13,754 nucleotides of DNA, taken from the NCBI GenBank assembly GCA_002493835.1, contig DLAA01000100.1, positions 3,772 to 17,525 on the forward strand. The letters run 5' to 3'. The notes under the pieces were generated by a model. That model saw nothing but the letters and a program-made list of their open reading frames with translations. It was not told the DNA's origin and searched no databases. The DNA is from Lachnospiraceae bacterium UBA7060 (GTDB lineage Bacteria; Bacillota; Clostridia; Lachnospirales; Lachnospiraceae). Position numbers and translations under genes: made by a program. This document shows positions 5,472-12,608 of this stretch, one piece after another. Within the stretch, counting starts at the first letter, position 1. Every line of letters starts with the position of its first letter.

Positions 5472-7844
5472 ATGAATCAAATATTTCATGTGATTTTGTC
5501 GTTATCAATATCCGGGAGTTTGATCGGGCTTTTGATTCTGTTGATTCGCTCGTTTACCAGACGTTTTACTGCGAAGCGATGGACATTTTATCTTTGGCTG
5601 ATAATGCTTGTGCGATTGCTTGTGCCGATTCATGCGGATGTGAATTTCATGGGGTGGTTGTCAGCGCTGCCAGTGGAGACGAAGAACTGGCAAAATAATG
5701 AGAATGGGAGCCAGTCTGCCGGGAGTGGGGAGCCGGTGTTTGATGCGGCGGCGGAGAATTTCTCAGAAACAGAGATAGACGAAGGCGGACATATTGAAAA
5801 TGCGGATGCTGTGTCTGGGACGGCGGATGTGAAGCAGGCAGAAGTGGACTCAGATAGAGAAGAAAATGAGGATACAGGGAGAATGTCAGAATCAGCGGAG
5901 GGAAGTGACCGGAGAGCGGATATTTTCAGAATATCAGGTATGATCTGGCTGCTCGGTGTATTTCTGACGATTATATACAGAATTTACACTTATCAGCGTT
6001 TTGTCAGAAAGACTTTCGCAGATTGTGTGCCTGTGAGTGATCAGAGGGTATGGAACAGGAGCGGCAAAATCCGAATGAGGCTTGGCATCAGCCGGGAAAT
6101 ACCACTTTATGAAAGTAAGACGGTGGGCTGTCCTATGCTGATTGGACTCAGAAAGCCGTATATTGTACTGCCGTCAAAGCTTCTGGCGGAAATGGCAGGA
6201 AGGGAAAATGATATTGGCCTGATTTTACATCACGAGCTGATTCACTATATGAGAAAGGATATCTGGTACAAGTGGCTGTTTCAGGCGGCGCTATGTATTC
6301 ACTGGTTTAATCCGGTTCTGTATTTGTTTAACCGCAAATTCAATGCGGACTGTGAGCTGGCATGTGACGAGGCAGTATTGACATTGTTAACGGAAGAAGG
6401 GCGCAGGATTTATGGCAATGTACTTCTGAATGCGGCGGAATACAGCTTTACCTGTTTTAAAAATATACCCATGATGACCCTGGTTGAGGAAAAACACACT
6501 TTGAAAGAGAGGCTGCGAAGCATCGCACAGTATCACAAAACAGGAATTTTAACCAGTCTTTGTGCGCTGTTTGTCTTAGCAATGCTTGCGGTGACAGCGG
6601 TGCTATGCGGCGTGGCACAAGTCAATGCCGATTCAGGGGAAGTGTTTGTGATGCGCAACGATTCTCCGGGTTTTATAGACTGGATAATGGGAAATATCAA
6701 AGACACTTCTTTTACAGGGCCAATGGTGGTAAATAGTAGAGGAAATTCTTATTGGATGTATGATGATGACGCGCTGATTGCGGGTGAGAGTGAGAACGAT
6801 ATCTGGCGTGCGTGGAATTATTACGGAGGGGAGAAAAAAGCGAATATCGGTAAATTTGTCTTAAACGGTTCTGATGTGCTGTGGATTGTATATGCCAATA
6901 AAGAGACTACTTTGGAGCTGACGTCAAAATTTACGCTGCGTGATGGCCGTTTTAAAATCGTACAGGTTATGCCGGATCAGACGGTACAAGTACTGAATGA
7001 GGGCGGAGAAGAGATTTCCGGGAAGATCACTCTGCCTGAAGGAAGAAACTGCTTTAAGCTGGTCGGACAAAAAGCACGTCTGGTGGATTTTCAGGCATCG
7101 TACAGCGGTGAAAACCAAAAGGATATCGACGGTATTTTTCACAGTGAAGCGGAAGAGTATGCTTATCGGGTAAAAACCGGACGGGAACCGCTCGACATGG
7201 CAAGACTGGATGAAATCGGTGTTTATCTGGAAGCAAAGGAAGTGAGTGAGCTTTACCGATGTGCCTGGGAAAGGGATATTGTGTTATCGGATGATAACTG
7301 GCAAAATTTGTTTCTCTATTCTGATGCGGAACTGACAAGCCGCTATCTGCTGGAGGCGCTGCAGGATGGCAAAATTAAGGAGTTTGACAGCCGAATGCTC
7401 GTAAAGATTGCCCATTTAATGGATGGCAAAACGGTAAGTGAGTGCTTTCGATATCTGTTGGAACAGGGAAAGGTTTCGGAATCGGATTTGGAGAATATTT
7501 TTATCTACTCTAATGCTGATTTGTCCGGGCAATATCTGATTGAAGCGTTACTAAAGGGAAAGGTGAGCGGGCTTAGCGGAAGATTTCTTAGCGATGTGAG
7601 TGTACGAGTGTCGTCAGAAAATCTGACGGATATTGTGTTGGCGCTCGGCAAAGAAGATTTGACATTTGAAAATTTGCGGGATAGTGTGTTTCCATATCTG
7701 GGAGGAGAACAGAATATGCAATGTGTCTGCCACTACATTGATTTAGGAAATATTCTGACGGATTTCCAGCTGCAGGAAGTCAAACCGTATGTTTCGGAAA
7801 ATAATTATTATCGGATTATAGAATACAATGGGAAACAGAAGTAG
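5472..7844 (+). CDS. BlaR1-like M56 membrane metalloprotease with a non-penicillin-binding sensor region
   Basis: A 790-residue membrane protein, the likely signal-activated protease partner of the upstream repressor. Probable membrane segments: about 5-24, 37-53, 154-171 and 360-382. The cytoplasmic zinc-protease loop between the last two has HHELIH (253-258; HExxH) followed by CELACDEAV, whose first E is a likely third ligand. An unusually acidic loop (about 70-150) separates segments 2 and 3. The roughly 400-residue C-terminal part should be extracellular. I find no SxxK, so it is not a beta-lactamase-like sensor. It begins as a beta-rich-looking stretch (about 388-545) and ends in repeats of about 63 residues; NLFLYSDAEL (612-621) recurs as NIFIYSNADL (675-684), with a weaker third copy after about 718. 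The start at 5472 follows a GGAGAGGGG ribosome site. It lies 35 nt after the repressor gene. The ligand is unknown. Confidence 0.87.
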   Translation: MNQIFHVILSLSISGSLIGLLILLIRSFTRRFTAKRWTFYLWLIMLVRLLVPIHADVNFMGWLSALPVETKNWQNNENGSQSAGSGEPVFDAAAENFSETEIDEGGHIENADAVSGTADVKQAEVDSDREENEDTGRMSESAEGSDRRADIFRISGMIWLLGVFLTIIYRIYTYQRFVRKTFADCVPVSDQRVWNRSGKIRMRLGISREIPLYESKTVGCPMLIGLRKPYIVLPSKLLAEMAGRENDIGLILHHELIHYMRKDIWYKWLFQAALCIHWFNPVLYLFNRKFNADCELACDEAVLTLLTEEGRRIYGNVLLNAAEYSFTCFKNIPMMTLVEEKHTLKERLRSIAQYHKTGILTSLCALFVLAMLAVTAVLCGVAQVNADSGEVFVMRNDSPGFIDWIMGNIKDTSFTGPMVVNSRGNSYWMYDDDALIAGESENDIWRAWNYYGGEKKANIGKFVLNGSDVLWIVYANKETTLELTSKFTLRDGRFKIVQVMPDQTVQVLNEGGEEISGKITLPEGRNCFKLVGQKARLVDFQASYSGENQKDIDGIFHSEAEEYAYRVKTGREPLDMARLDEIGVYLEAKEVSELYRCAWERDIVLSDDNWQNLFLYSDAELTSRYLLEALQDGKIKEFDSRMLVKIAHLMDGKTVSECFRYLLEQGKVSESDLENIFIYSNADLSGQYLIEALLKGKVSGLSGRFLSDVSVRVSSENLTDIVLALGKEDLTFENLRDSVFPYLGGEQNMQCVCHYIDLGNILTDFQLQEVKPYVSENNYYRIIEYNGKQK

Positions 7845-7860
7845 GAAAAAATGAGAGAGG

Positions 7861-7891
7861 AAGGGCTGTCTGGGAACGGGCAGCTCTTTTC
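7861..7891 (+). terminator. Intrinsic terminator after the BlaR1-like gene
   Basis: AAGGGCTGTCT (7861-7871) pairs with GGGCAGCTCTT (7878-7888) through 11 pairs including three G-U wobbles, with a 6-nt loop GGGAAC. A run of T follows. It sits 17 nt after the stop at 7844 and separates the repressor/protease operon from the exporter operon. Confidence 0.8.
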
Positions 7892-7918
7892 TGCTTATGG
7901 AGGTATTGCAAAAAAGGA

Positions 7919-7947
7919 TGGCATGTAGTTGGAGATCAGTATATAAT
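7919..7947 (+). promoter_or_regulatory. Candidate promoter for the exporter/two-component operon
   Basis: A perfect -10 TATAAT occupies 7942-7947. The matching -35 position at 17-nt spacing (7919-7924, TGGCAT) is poor, so an activator or a long leader is possible. No TACA/TGTA-type operator is seen here, which argues against direct control by the upstream repressor. Confidence 0.45.
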
Positions 7948-8003
7948 TACGGGGTAGGAAAATATAAAAAAAAGATGTTTAGAGGGTTTGTAAGGAGTAA
8001 TCT

Positions 8004-9770
8004 ATGGAAACGAACACAAAAACTTATCGATCCGGAGAATTATTGAAAAGATTTCTTCCCTATTATAAAAAATACTGGAAGATTGTTATTCTGGACCTGT
8101 GCTGCGCGGCGCTGACAACGGTCTGCGAGTTGGTTTTGCCAATGATCATCCGTTTTATCACCAATACGGGTATGAATGACTTGACTTCATTGACTATAGC
8201 AGTCATATTTAGGCTGAGCGTTCTTTATTTATGTCTGCGGATTGTGGATACGCTGGCGAATTTTTACATGGCGTATACGGGCCATGTTATGGGGACACAG
8301 ATTGAGACGGATATGCGGCGGGACGCCTATTCTCATCTGCAGAAGCTGTCGGATACCTACTATAATAATACGAAGGTGGGACAGATCATGGGGCGGATTA
8401 CCAACGATCTGTTTGATGTGACGGAATTTTCGCATCATTGTCCCGAGGAGTTTTTCATTGCCGGAATCAAGGCGGTGATTTCTTTTATTATACTGGCGCA
8501 GATCAGCCTTTCTCTGACGGTTATTATTTTTTTGGTAGTACCTGTCATGGCGGTGACCTGCATTACTATCAATTTGCGTATGCGGGAAGCTTTTCGCAGA
8601 CAGCGGGTGCAGATCGGTGAATTGAATGCCCGCATTGAGGACAGCCTTTTAGGGCAGAAGGTAGTGAAGGCGTTTGCTAACGAGGAGAAGGAAAAGGAGA
8701 AATTTGAGGAGGATAATCTCAATTTCTATCGCATAAAAAAAGAGACTTACAAATTTATGGCATTTTTTCAGACTACGACAAGGGCATTTGACGGCTTGAT
8801 GTATCTGGTGCTTTTGGCGGCGGGTGGTATTTTTATGGTGAACGGAAAAATCGCGCCGGCAGATCTTGTGGCTTATGTGATGTATGTGACGACATTGATT
8901 GCCACCATCCGCAGAATCATTGAGTTTGCGGAGCAGTTTCAGCGGGGTATGACGGGGATCGAGCGTTTTGTGCAGATTATGGACAGCGATATTGAGATTT
9001 TTGACGAGCCGGGCGCAGTGGAGTGTGTGGATCCGAAGGGGAATATTTCTTTCCGCAATGTCAGTTTCGAGTATCCGGACGATCACAATGTAGTGTTTCG
9101 GGATCTGAATCTGGATATTAGAGCAGGAGAGAAAGTCGCTATTGTGGGACCTTCCGGCGGAGGTAAGACGACATTGTGCAATTTGATTCCGCGCTTTTAT
9201 AATATCGACGAGGGAGAGATTTTGCTGGATGGAGAGGATATCCACCGGTATACGCTTAAGAGTCTGCGTCGAAATATCGGTATGGTGCAGCAGGATGTTT
9301 ATCTTTTTTCTGGAACGGTCTATGAGAATATTGCCTATGGAAAGGATCAGGCCACGAGGGATGAAGTGATTGAGGCGGCAAAGCGCGCCGGGGCGCATGA
9401 ATTTATTATCGGGCTTAAAGATGGATATGATACCTATGTGGGAGAGCGGGGTGTCAAACTCTCCGGCGGGCAGAAACAACGCATCAGCATTGCCAGAGTG
9501 TTTTTGAAAAATCCGCCCATTCTCATTATGGATGAGGCTACCTCTGCACTGGACAATGAGAGCGAATTTCAGGTGGCGAAATCGCTGGAGGCTTTGGCGA
9601 AGGGCAGAACGACCATTACCATTGCCCACAGACTTTCCAGCATTCGCAATTCTGACCGGATTCTGGTGCTGACGGAGGAGGGGATTGTGGAGGAAGGCAC
9701 CCATGAGAGCCTCCTCGCCCGGGGTGGGATTTATCACCATTTCTATGTGACGGCAAATGAATTGAAATAG
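8004..9770 (+). CDS. ABC-type multidrug/lipid half-exporter (fused membrane and ATPase domains)
   Basis: A 588-residue half-transporter of the MsbA/BmrA/LmrA type that should dimerise in the cytoplasmic membrane and export a hydrophobic compound. Residues about 20-310 are the membrane domain with roughly six hydrophobic segments (for example 26-50, 62-85, 155-188, 263-280, 285-302) and the conserved coupling region LGQKVVKAFANEE (216-228). Residues 345-588 are the ATPase: Walker A GPSGGGKTT (382-390), Q-loop MVQQD (427-431), signature LSGGQ (486-490), Walker B ILIMDE with catalytic E511, and H-loop H542 in TIAHRLSS. All motifs are intact. The start is supported by AAGGAG (7992-7997), 6 nt before the ATG. 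Only 10 nt separate its stop from the response regulator gene, so transport and sensing look co-expressed. No second half-transporter follows, so it probably works as a homodimer. The substrate cannot be read from sequence. Confidence 0.93.
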   Translation: METNTKTYRSGELLKRFLPYYKKYWKIVILDLCCAALTTVCELVLPMIIRFITNTGMNDLTSLTIAVIFRLSVLYLCLRIVDTLANFYMAYTGHVMGTQIETDMRRDAYSHLQKLSDTYYNNTKVGQIMGRITNDLFDVTEFSHHCPEEFFIAGIKAVISFIILAQISLSLTVIIFLVVPVMAVTCITINLRMREAFRRQRVQIGELNARIEDSLLGQKVVKAFANEEKEKEKFEEDNLNFYRIKKETYKFMAFFQTTTRAFDGLMYLVLLAAGGIFMVNGKIAPADLVAYVMYVTTLIATIRRIIEFAEQFQRGMTGIERFVQIMDSDIEIFDEPGAVECVDPKGNISFRNVSFEYPDDHNVVFRDLNLDIRAGEKVAIVGPSGGGKTTLCNLIPRFYNIDEGEILLDGEDIHRYTLKSLRRNIGMVQQDVYLFSGTVYENIAYGKDQATRDEVIEAAKRAGAHEFIIGLKDGYDTYVGERGVKLSGGQKQRISIARVFLKNPPILIMDEATSALDNESEFQVAKSLEALAKGRTTITIAHRLSSIRNSDRILVLTEEGIVEEGTHESLLARGGIYHHFYVTANELK

Positions 9771-9780
9771 GGGAGATATT

Positions 9781-10578
9781 ATGGCACAGACATTAGCAAA
9801 TATTCGGATGGATGAAGAACTCGATGGTATTGGAAAACCTGAATCGTTAAAAGGAAAATTTCATATCCTGATCGTAGAGGACGACCGTCCGCTGGCTGGC
9901 GGGCTGTGCCGCGCCCTGCAAAATGACAGCACGGATACGGTGGGCTGTCATACGCTGCAGGAGGCGGATCGACTGCTCGGCGAAGGGAGCTTTGACCTCG
10001 TGGTGCTGGATGTAAATCTGCCTGACGGAAACGGGTTTGATTATCTGCAAGAAATAAAGATAAAATTTGACACAAGTGTCATAATGCTGACAGCTAACGA
10101 CATGGAGACGGATATTGTGGCGGGGCTGGAGCTGGGAGCGGACGATTATATCACCAAACCTTTCAGTCTGGCGGTTTTGCGGGCGCGTGTGGAGACCCAG
10201 CTTCGGCGGGTTGCAGCGCAGCGTGGACAAACAAGTGGAGCTGCAGCCAACGCCGTAGGGGCAGACAGCGCGCAGGAGCGTGTGGAAGAGGGGTGGATTG
10301 TGGATGGTGAGTATCGGTTTCACTTTGCCCGGATGCTCTTTTTTCACGGCGAGGAACAGGTGGAGCTTTCTAAGATAGAGCAGAGGCTTTTGCGGATGCT
10401 GGTAGAAAATAAGCGTGCAACGCTGATGAGGGAGCAGCTCCTTGATTATACTTGGTCTGTGGACGCGGCTTTTGTGGACGAAAACACATTGTCTGTCGCG
10501 GTAAAACGCCTGCGGGACAAGCTGGGCGCGCAGGAACGGATCAAAACAGTGTACGGCATCGGGTATCGGTGGGAGTGA
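9781..10578 (+). CDS. OmpR/PhoB-family response regulator
   Basis: A 265-residue two-domain regulator. The receiver domain (about 28-143) has the acidic pair in IVEDD (D34/D35), the phosphoacceptor D77 in VVLDVNLPDGNG, T104 in IMLTAND, and K126 in YITKPF. The C-terminal winged helix (about 177-265) has ELSKIEQRLLRML, the recognition helix around ENTLSVAVKRLRDKLG, and ends VYGIGYRWE. Two oddities: about 27 residues precede the receiver, and an Ala/Gly-rich linker of about 30 residues joins the domains. The start at 9781 is supported by GGGAG (9771-9775), 5 nt upstream, and there is no later ATG close to the receiver, so the extension seems real. It should be phosphorylated by the downstream kinase. 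The 11-bp direct repeat at 11679-11698, before the next transporter genes, is its most likely binding site. Confidence 0.94.
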   Translation: MAQTLANIRMDEELDGIGKPESLKGKFHILIVEDDRPLAGGLCRALQNDSTDTVGCHTLQEADRLLGEGSFDLVVLDVNLPDGNGFDYLQEIKIKFDTSVIMLTANDMETDIVAGLELGADDYITKPFSLAVLRARVETQLRRVAAQRGQTSGAAANAVGADSAQERVEEGWIVDGEYRFHFARMLFFHGEEQVELSKIEQRLLRMLVENKRATLMREQLLDYTWSVDAAFVDENTLSVAVKRLRDKLGAQERIKTVYGIGYRWE

Positions 10579-10580
10579 AT

Positions 10581-10725
10581 ATGGAAAGAACACCTAAGGC
10601 AACAGCTCTGCGCATTTACTGCGCTGAGCGTACACGCGCCACGCAGCTTGTCTGCGTGTGTGCATCCTATCCTTGCACTGTACTTTTATGGATATTTGTT
10701 TCTGGGAAGACATAGAGGTGCAAGT
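10581..10725 (+). other. Disturbed 5' end of the histidine kinase gene (possible frameshift or short leader ORF)
   Basis: An ATG at 10581 with an ideally placed GGGAG (10571-10575) is where the kinase should start. That frame instead gives 44 residues and stops at 10713-10715. The kinase's own frame is open from 10579 but has no start codon here; read through, it gives WKEHLRQQLCAFTALSV and then a hydrophobic ILALYFYGYLFLG. Removing one A within 10585-10590 would turn the start into MERHLRQQLCAFTALSV, a typical kinase N-terminus. So either a 1-nt insertion has broken the gene, or a short coupled ORF precedes a kinase that starts at 10726. A 7-bp inverted repeat, CACGCAG/CTGCGTG (10640-10646 with 10652-10658), lies within. 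Confidence 0.5.
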
Positions 10726-11643
10726 ATGGGTGAGCAAACAGGAATCATTATATTGACAGTGGGTATTTTGTGTCTGGTTTTGGCAGTCATGATTGCGCTT
10801 TTAGATTTCTGTTTTAGAAGGCGGAGTCTGCGGCGCATGAACAATATGATACAGTCCGCCATAGATGGTACCTTCCGGGCGGACACTTTTGACGAATCGT
10901 TATCTGCGGCGGTGGAAAATAAGCTGGCGGAATATCTAGCGGTATCGGAGATCCAGATGAAGAAAGCGGCGGTGGAACAGGAGAAGACGAAAACGCTGAT
11001 TGCGGATATCTCCCACCAGACGAAGACGCCGATTGCAAACCTTTTGCTCTATACAGAGCTGTTGAAAGAAGAGGGCGCAGGAAACAGCGAGACGACCGCG
11101 TTGTTGGAGAGCCAAGTGAAAAAGCTGGATTTTCTGATCCGGTCGTTGGTCAGGCTCTCCCGGCTGGAAACGGGAATCCTTGTACTGCATCCGCGCAAAA
11201 GCGAGGTGGCGCTGCTTTTGGAGGAGGCGAAGGAACAGTATGCGGCCCGGGCGCAGGAAAAGGGGTTGTATCTGCGTGTGCTTTCGGAGGAGGCAGGGAA
11301 AGTGACTGCCCGCTTTGACCCGAAATGGACGCTGGAAGCGCTGGGTAATCTCATTGACAATGCCATCAAATACACACAGGCGGGCGGCGTTACCGTGCGT
11401 GTCAATCCGTATGAGCTTTTTGTCTGTATCGAGGTGGCGGACTCAGGGATAGGTATTGCGGAGGAGGAACATGCCAAAATTTTTGGGCGATTTTACCGCT
11501 CGATGTCGGTTTCCGACGAACAGGGCGTGGGAATCGGGCTTTACTTGGCGCGGGAGATTGTAAGGCAGGAGTCGGGGTATCTGCAGCTTACCTCTGAGGC
11601 GGGGAAAGGTGCGACATTTTTCCTGTATCTTCCCGTAGATTAA
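10726..11643 (+). CDS. Sensor histidine kinase, start uncertain
   Basis: Partner of the upstream response regulator. From ATG 10726 it is 305 residues. One membrane segment (about 5-28, GIIILTVGILCLVLAVMIALL) is followed by RRRSLRRMNN. The dimerisation H-box ISHQTKTPIANLLLY carries phosphoacceptor H97. The ATP-binding domain has the N-box LGNLIDNAIKYT (N212), G1 DSGIGI (239-244), F-box IFGRFYR, and G2 GVGIGL (267-272), so catalysis should be intact. This start has GAGGTG (10715-10720) at good spacing. The same frame is open back to 10579, where kinases of this class would have a first membrane helix; a TTG at 10648 is a possible start but has no ribosome site. With one helix it could signal through an adjacent transporter, as intramembrane-sensing kinases do, but that is inference. 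See the separate entry on the disturbed 5' end. Confidence 0.85.
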   Translation: MGEQTGIIILTVGILCLVLAVMIALLDFCFRRRSLRRMNNMIQSAIDGTFRADTFDESLSAAVENKLAEYLAVSEIQMKKAAVEQEKTKTLIADISHQTKTPIANLLLYTELLKEEGAGNSETTALLESQVKKLDFLIRSLVRLSRLETGILVLHPRKSEVALLLEEAKEQYAARAQEKGLYLRVLSEEAGKVTARFDPKWTLEALGNLIDNAIKYTQAGGVTVRVNPYELFVCIEVADSGIGIAEEEHAKIFGRFYRSMSVSDEQGVGIGLYLAREIVRQESGYLQLTSEAGKGATFFLYLPVD

Positions 11644-11660
11644 ATTCTTACAAAACTGTC

Positions 11661-11710
11661 ACATTCTATTTGATTCTAGAAAGAATGTGGAAAGAATGCT
11701 ATGAGATAAT
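11661..11710 (+). promoter_or_regulatory. Promoter region with an 11-bp-period direct repeat, probable response-regulator site
   Basis: GAAAGAATG occurs at 11679-11687 and again at 11690-11698, an 11-bp period that puts both on the same DNA face. OmpR/PhoB-family regulators bind such tandem repeats. A possible -10, GATAAT (11705-11710), follows 6 nt later, so the repeats cover the -35 zone, as for activator-dependent promoters. The left repeat also forms an inverted repeat with ACATTCT (11661-11667). No good -35 box is visible. The gap 11644-11796 otherwise shows no gene. Confidence 0.55.
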
Positions 11711-11796
11711 CTGTATTGTGAAGGACGATGCCGATGTGCGGAAAACTTCACGGTACAGATTTTTTTGATAAAAGGAAAGCAGGGAGGAATATAAGC

Positions 11797-12462
11797 ATGA
11801 TGATTCTGCAGGCAAAGGATTTAAAGAAAGTATACGGCTCGGGTGAGAGCGAGGTTCACGCGCTGGACGGGGTGAACATTCAGGTGGAGAAAGGGGAGTT
11901 TGTGGCCATCGTGGGCACATCGGGCAGTGGGAAGAGCACGCTCCTCCACATGCTGGGCGGGCTTGACCGCCCTACGTCGGGCGTCGTCACGGTGGATGAC
12001 AAGGAAATTTTTACATTGAAGGATGAGGAGTTGACTATTTTCCGCCGCAGAAAGATCGGTTTTGTATTCCAGAATTATAATCTGGTTCCGGTATTAAACG
12101 TATACGAAAACATACTCCTTCCGGTGCAGCTCGACGGGGGCAGCCCGGATCAGGGATACATCAAAGAAATTATTGAGACGCTGGGGCTTTCGTTGAAACT
12201 TAACAATCTGCCGAACAATTTGTCGGGCGGACAGCAGCAGAGGGTGGCGATCGCCCGTGCGCTGGCGTCCAAGCCGGCCATTATTCTGGCGGATGAACCT
12301 ACGGGGAATCTGGATTCCAGAACCAGTCAGGATGTGTTGAGTCTGTTGAAGGTGACAGGACAGAAGTTCTCGCAGACAATTGTTATGATTACGCACAACG
12401 AGGCGATTGCGCAGATGGCAGATCGGATAATTCGGATTGAGGATGGGAAGATCGCAGTGTGA
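11797..12462 (+). CDS. ABC transporter ATPase, LolD/MacB (FtsE-like) type
   Basis: A 221-residue cytoplasmic ATPase that pairs with the downstream FtsX-type permease; such pairs commonly move or respond to antimicrobial peptides and lipids, or act as mechanotransmitters. Motifs: Walker A GTSGSGKST (40-48), Q-loop FQNYNLVP with Q92, signature LSGGQQQR (142-149), Walker B with ILADEPTGNLD (163-173), and H-loop H200 in MITHNEA. The LADEPTGNLD form is characteristic of this subfamily. Start: GGGAGG (11782-11787) lies 9 nt before ATG 11797; the next ATG (11800) is 12 nt away and the frame's earlier ATG at 11728 lacks a ribosome site. It has its own promoter region with a probable response-regulator site, and its stop is followed by a structured element before the permease. 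Confidence 0.94.
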   Translation: MMILQAKDLKKVYGSGESEVHALDGVNIQVEKGEFVAIVGTSGSGKSTLLHMLGGLDRPTSGVVTVDDKEIFTLKDEELTIFRRRKIGFVFQNYNLVPVLNVYENILLPVQLDGGSPDQGYIKEIIETLGLSLKLNNLPNNLSGGQQQRVAIARALASKPAIILADEPTGNLDSRTSQDVLSLLKVTGQKFSQTIVMITHNEAIAQMADRIIRIEDGKIAV

Positions 12463-12465
12463 AGC

Positions 12466-12578
12466 GTGCGAAAAGAAGTTCTAAAGATGTCTCGCCATAG
12501 GACGAGACACCAAGAACTTCTAGGAGTTGCTTTGCAACTCCGTTTCGCACCAGAGAATGCCAAAGAGCAGGCATTCTC
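12466..12578 (+). ncRNA. Structured intercistronic element: three-way junction plus hairpin
   Basis: Between the ATPase and permease genes almost every base is in a perfect helix. P1 is GTGCGAAA (12466-12473) with TTTCGCAC (12543-12550). Inside it, P2 is AGAAGTTCT (12474-12482) with AGAACTTCT (12513-12521), capped by TGTCTCG (12488-12494) with CGAGACA (12503-12509). P3 is GGAGTTGC (12523-12530) with GCAACTCC (12534-12541) over a TTT loop. P1-P2-P3 thus make a compact three-way junction. P4, GAGAATGCC (12553-12561) with GGCATTCTC (12570-12578), follows. No T-tract follows, so it is not a forward terminator. It may be a palindromic repeat element, or an RNA that sets the ATPase-to-permease ratio; I do not recognise a named family. 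Confidence 0.65.
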
Positions 12579-12608
12579 CGCGCTGGAGCACAGAGAGGAG
12601 AGTAAAAT

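Noticed and set aside
6630..7844. Beta-lactam sensing by the BlaR1-like protein
   Set aside because: No SxxK motif is found in the outer region, so a penicillin-binding sensor is unlikely despite the BlaI/BlaR-like arrangement.
7919..8003. Possible BlaI-type operator before the ABC exporter gene
   Set aside because: TGTAG is present, but no facing TACA arm occurs at the needed spacing, so control by the upstream repressor is not supported.
8649..9740. Long open frame (363 codons) on the minus strand
   Set aside because: It lies wholly inside the ABC exporter gene, has no recognisable motifs or ribosome site, and is a shadow of the real reading frame.
9847..10593. Minus-strand frame of 248 codons
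   Set aside because: Antisense shadow of the response regulator gene.
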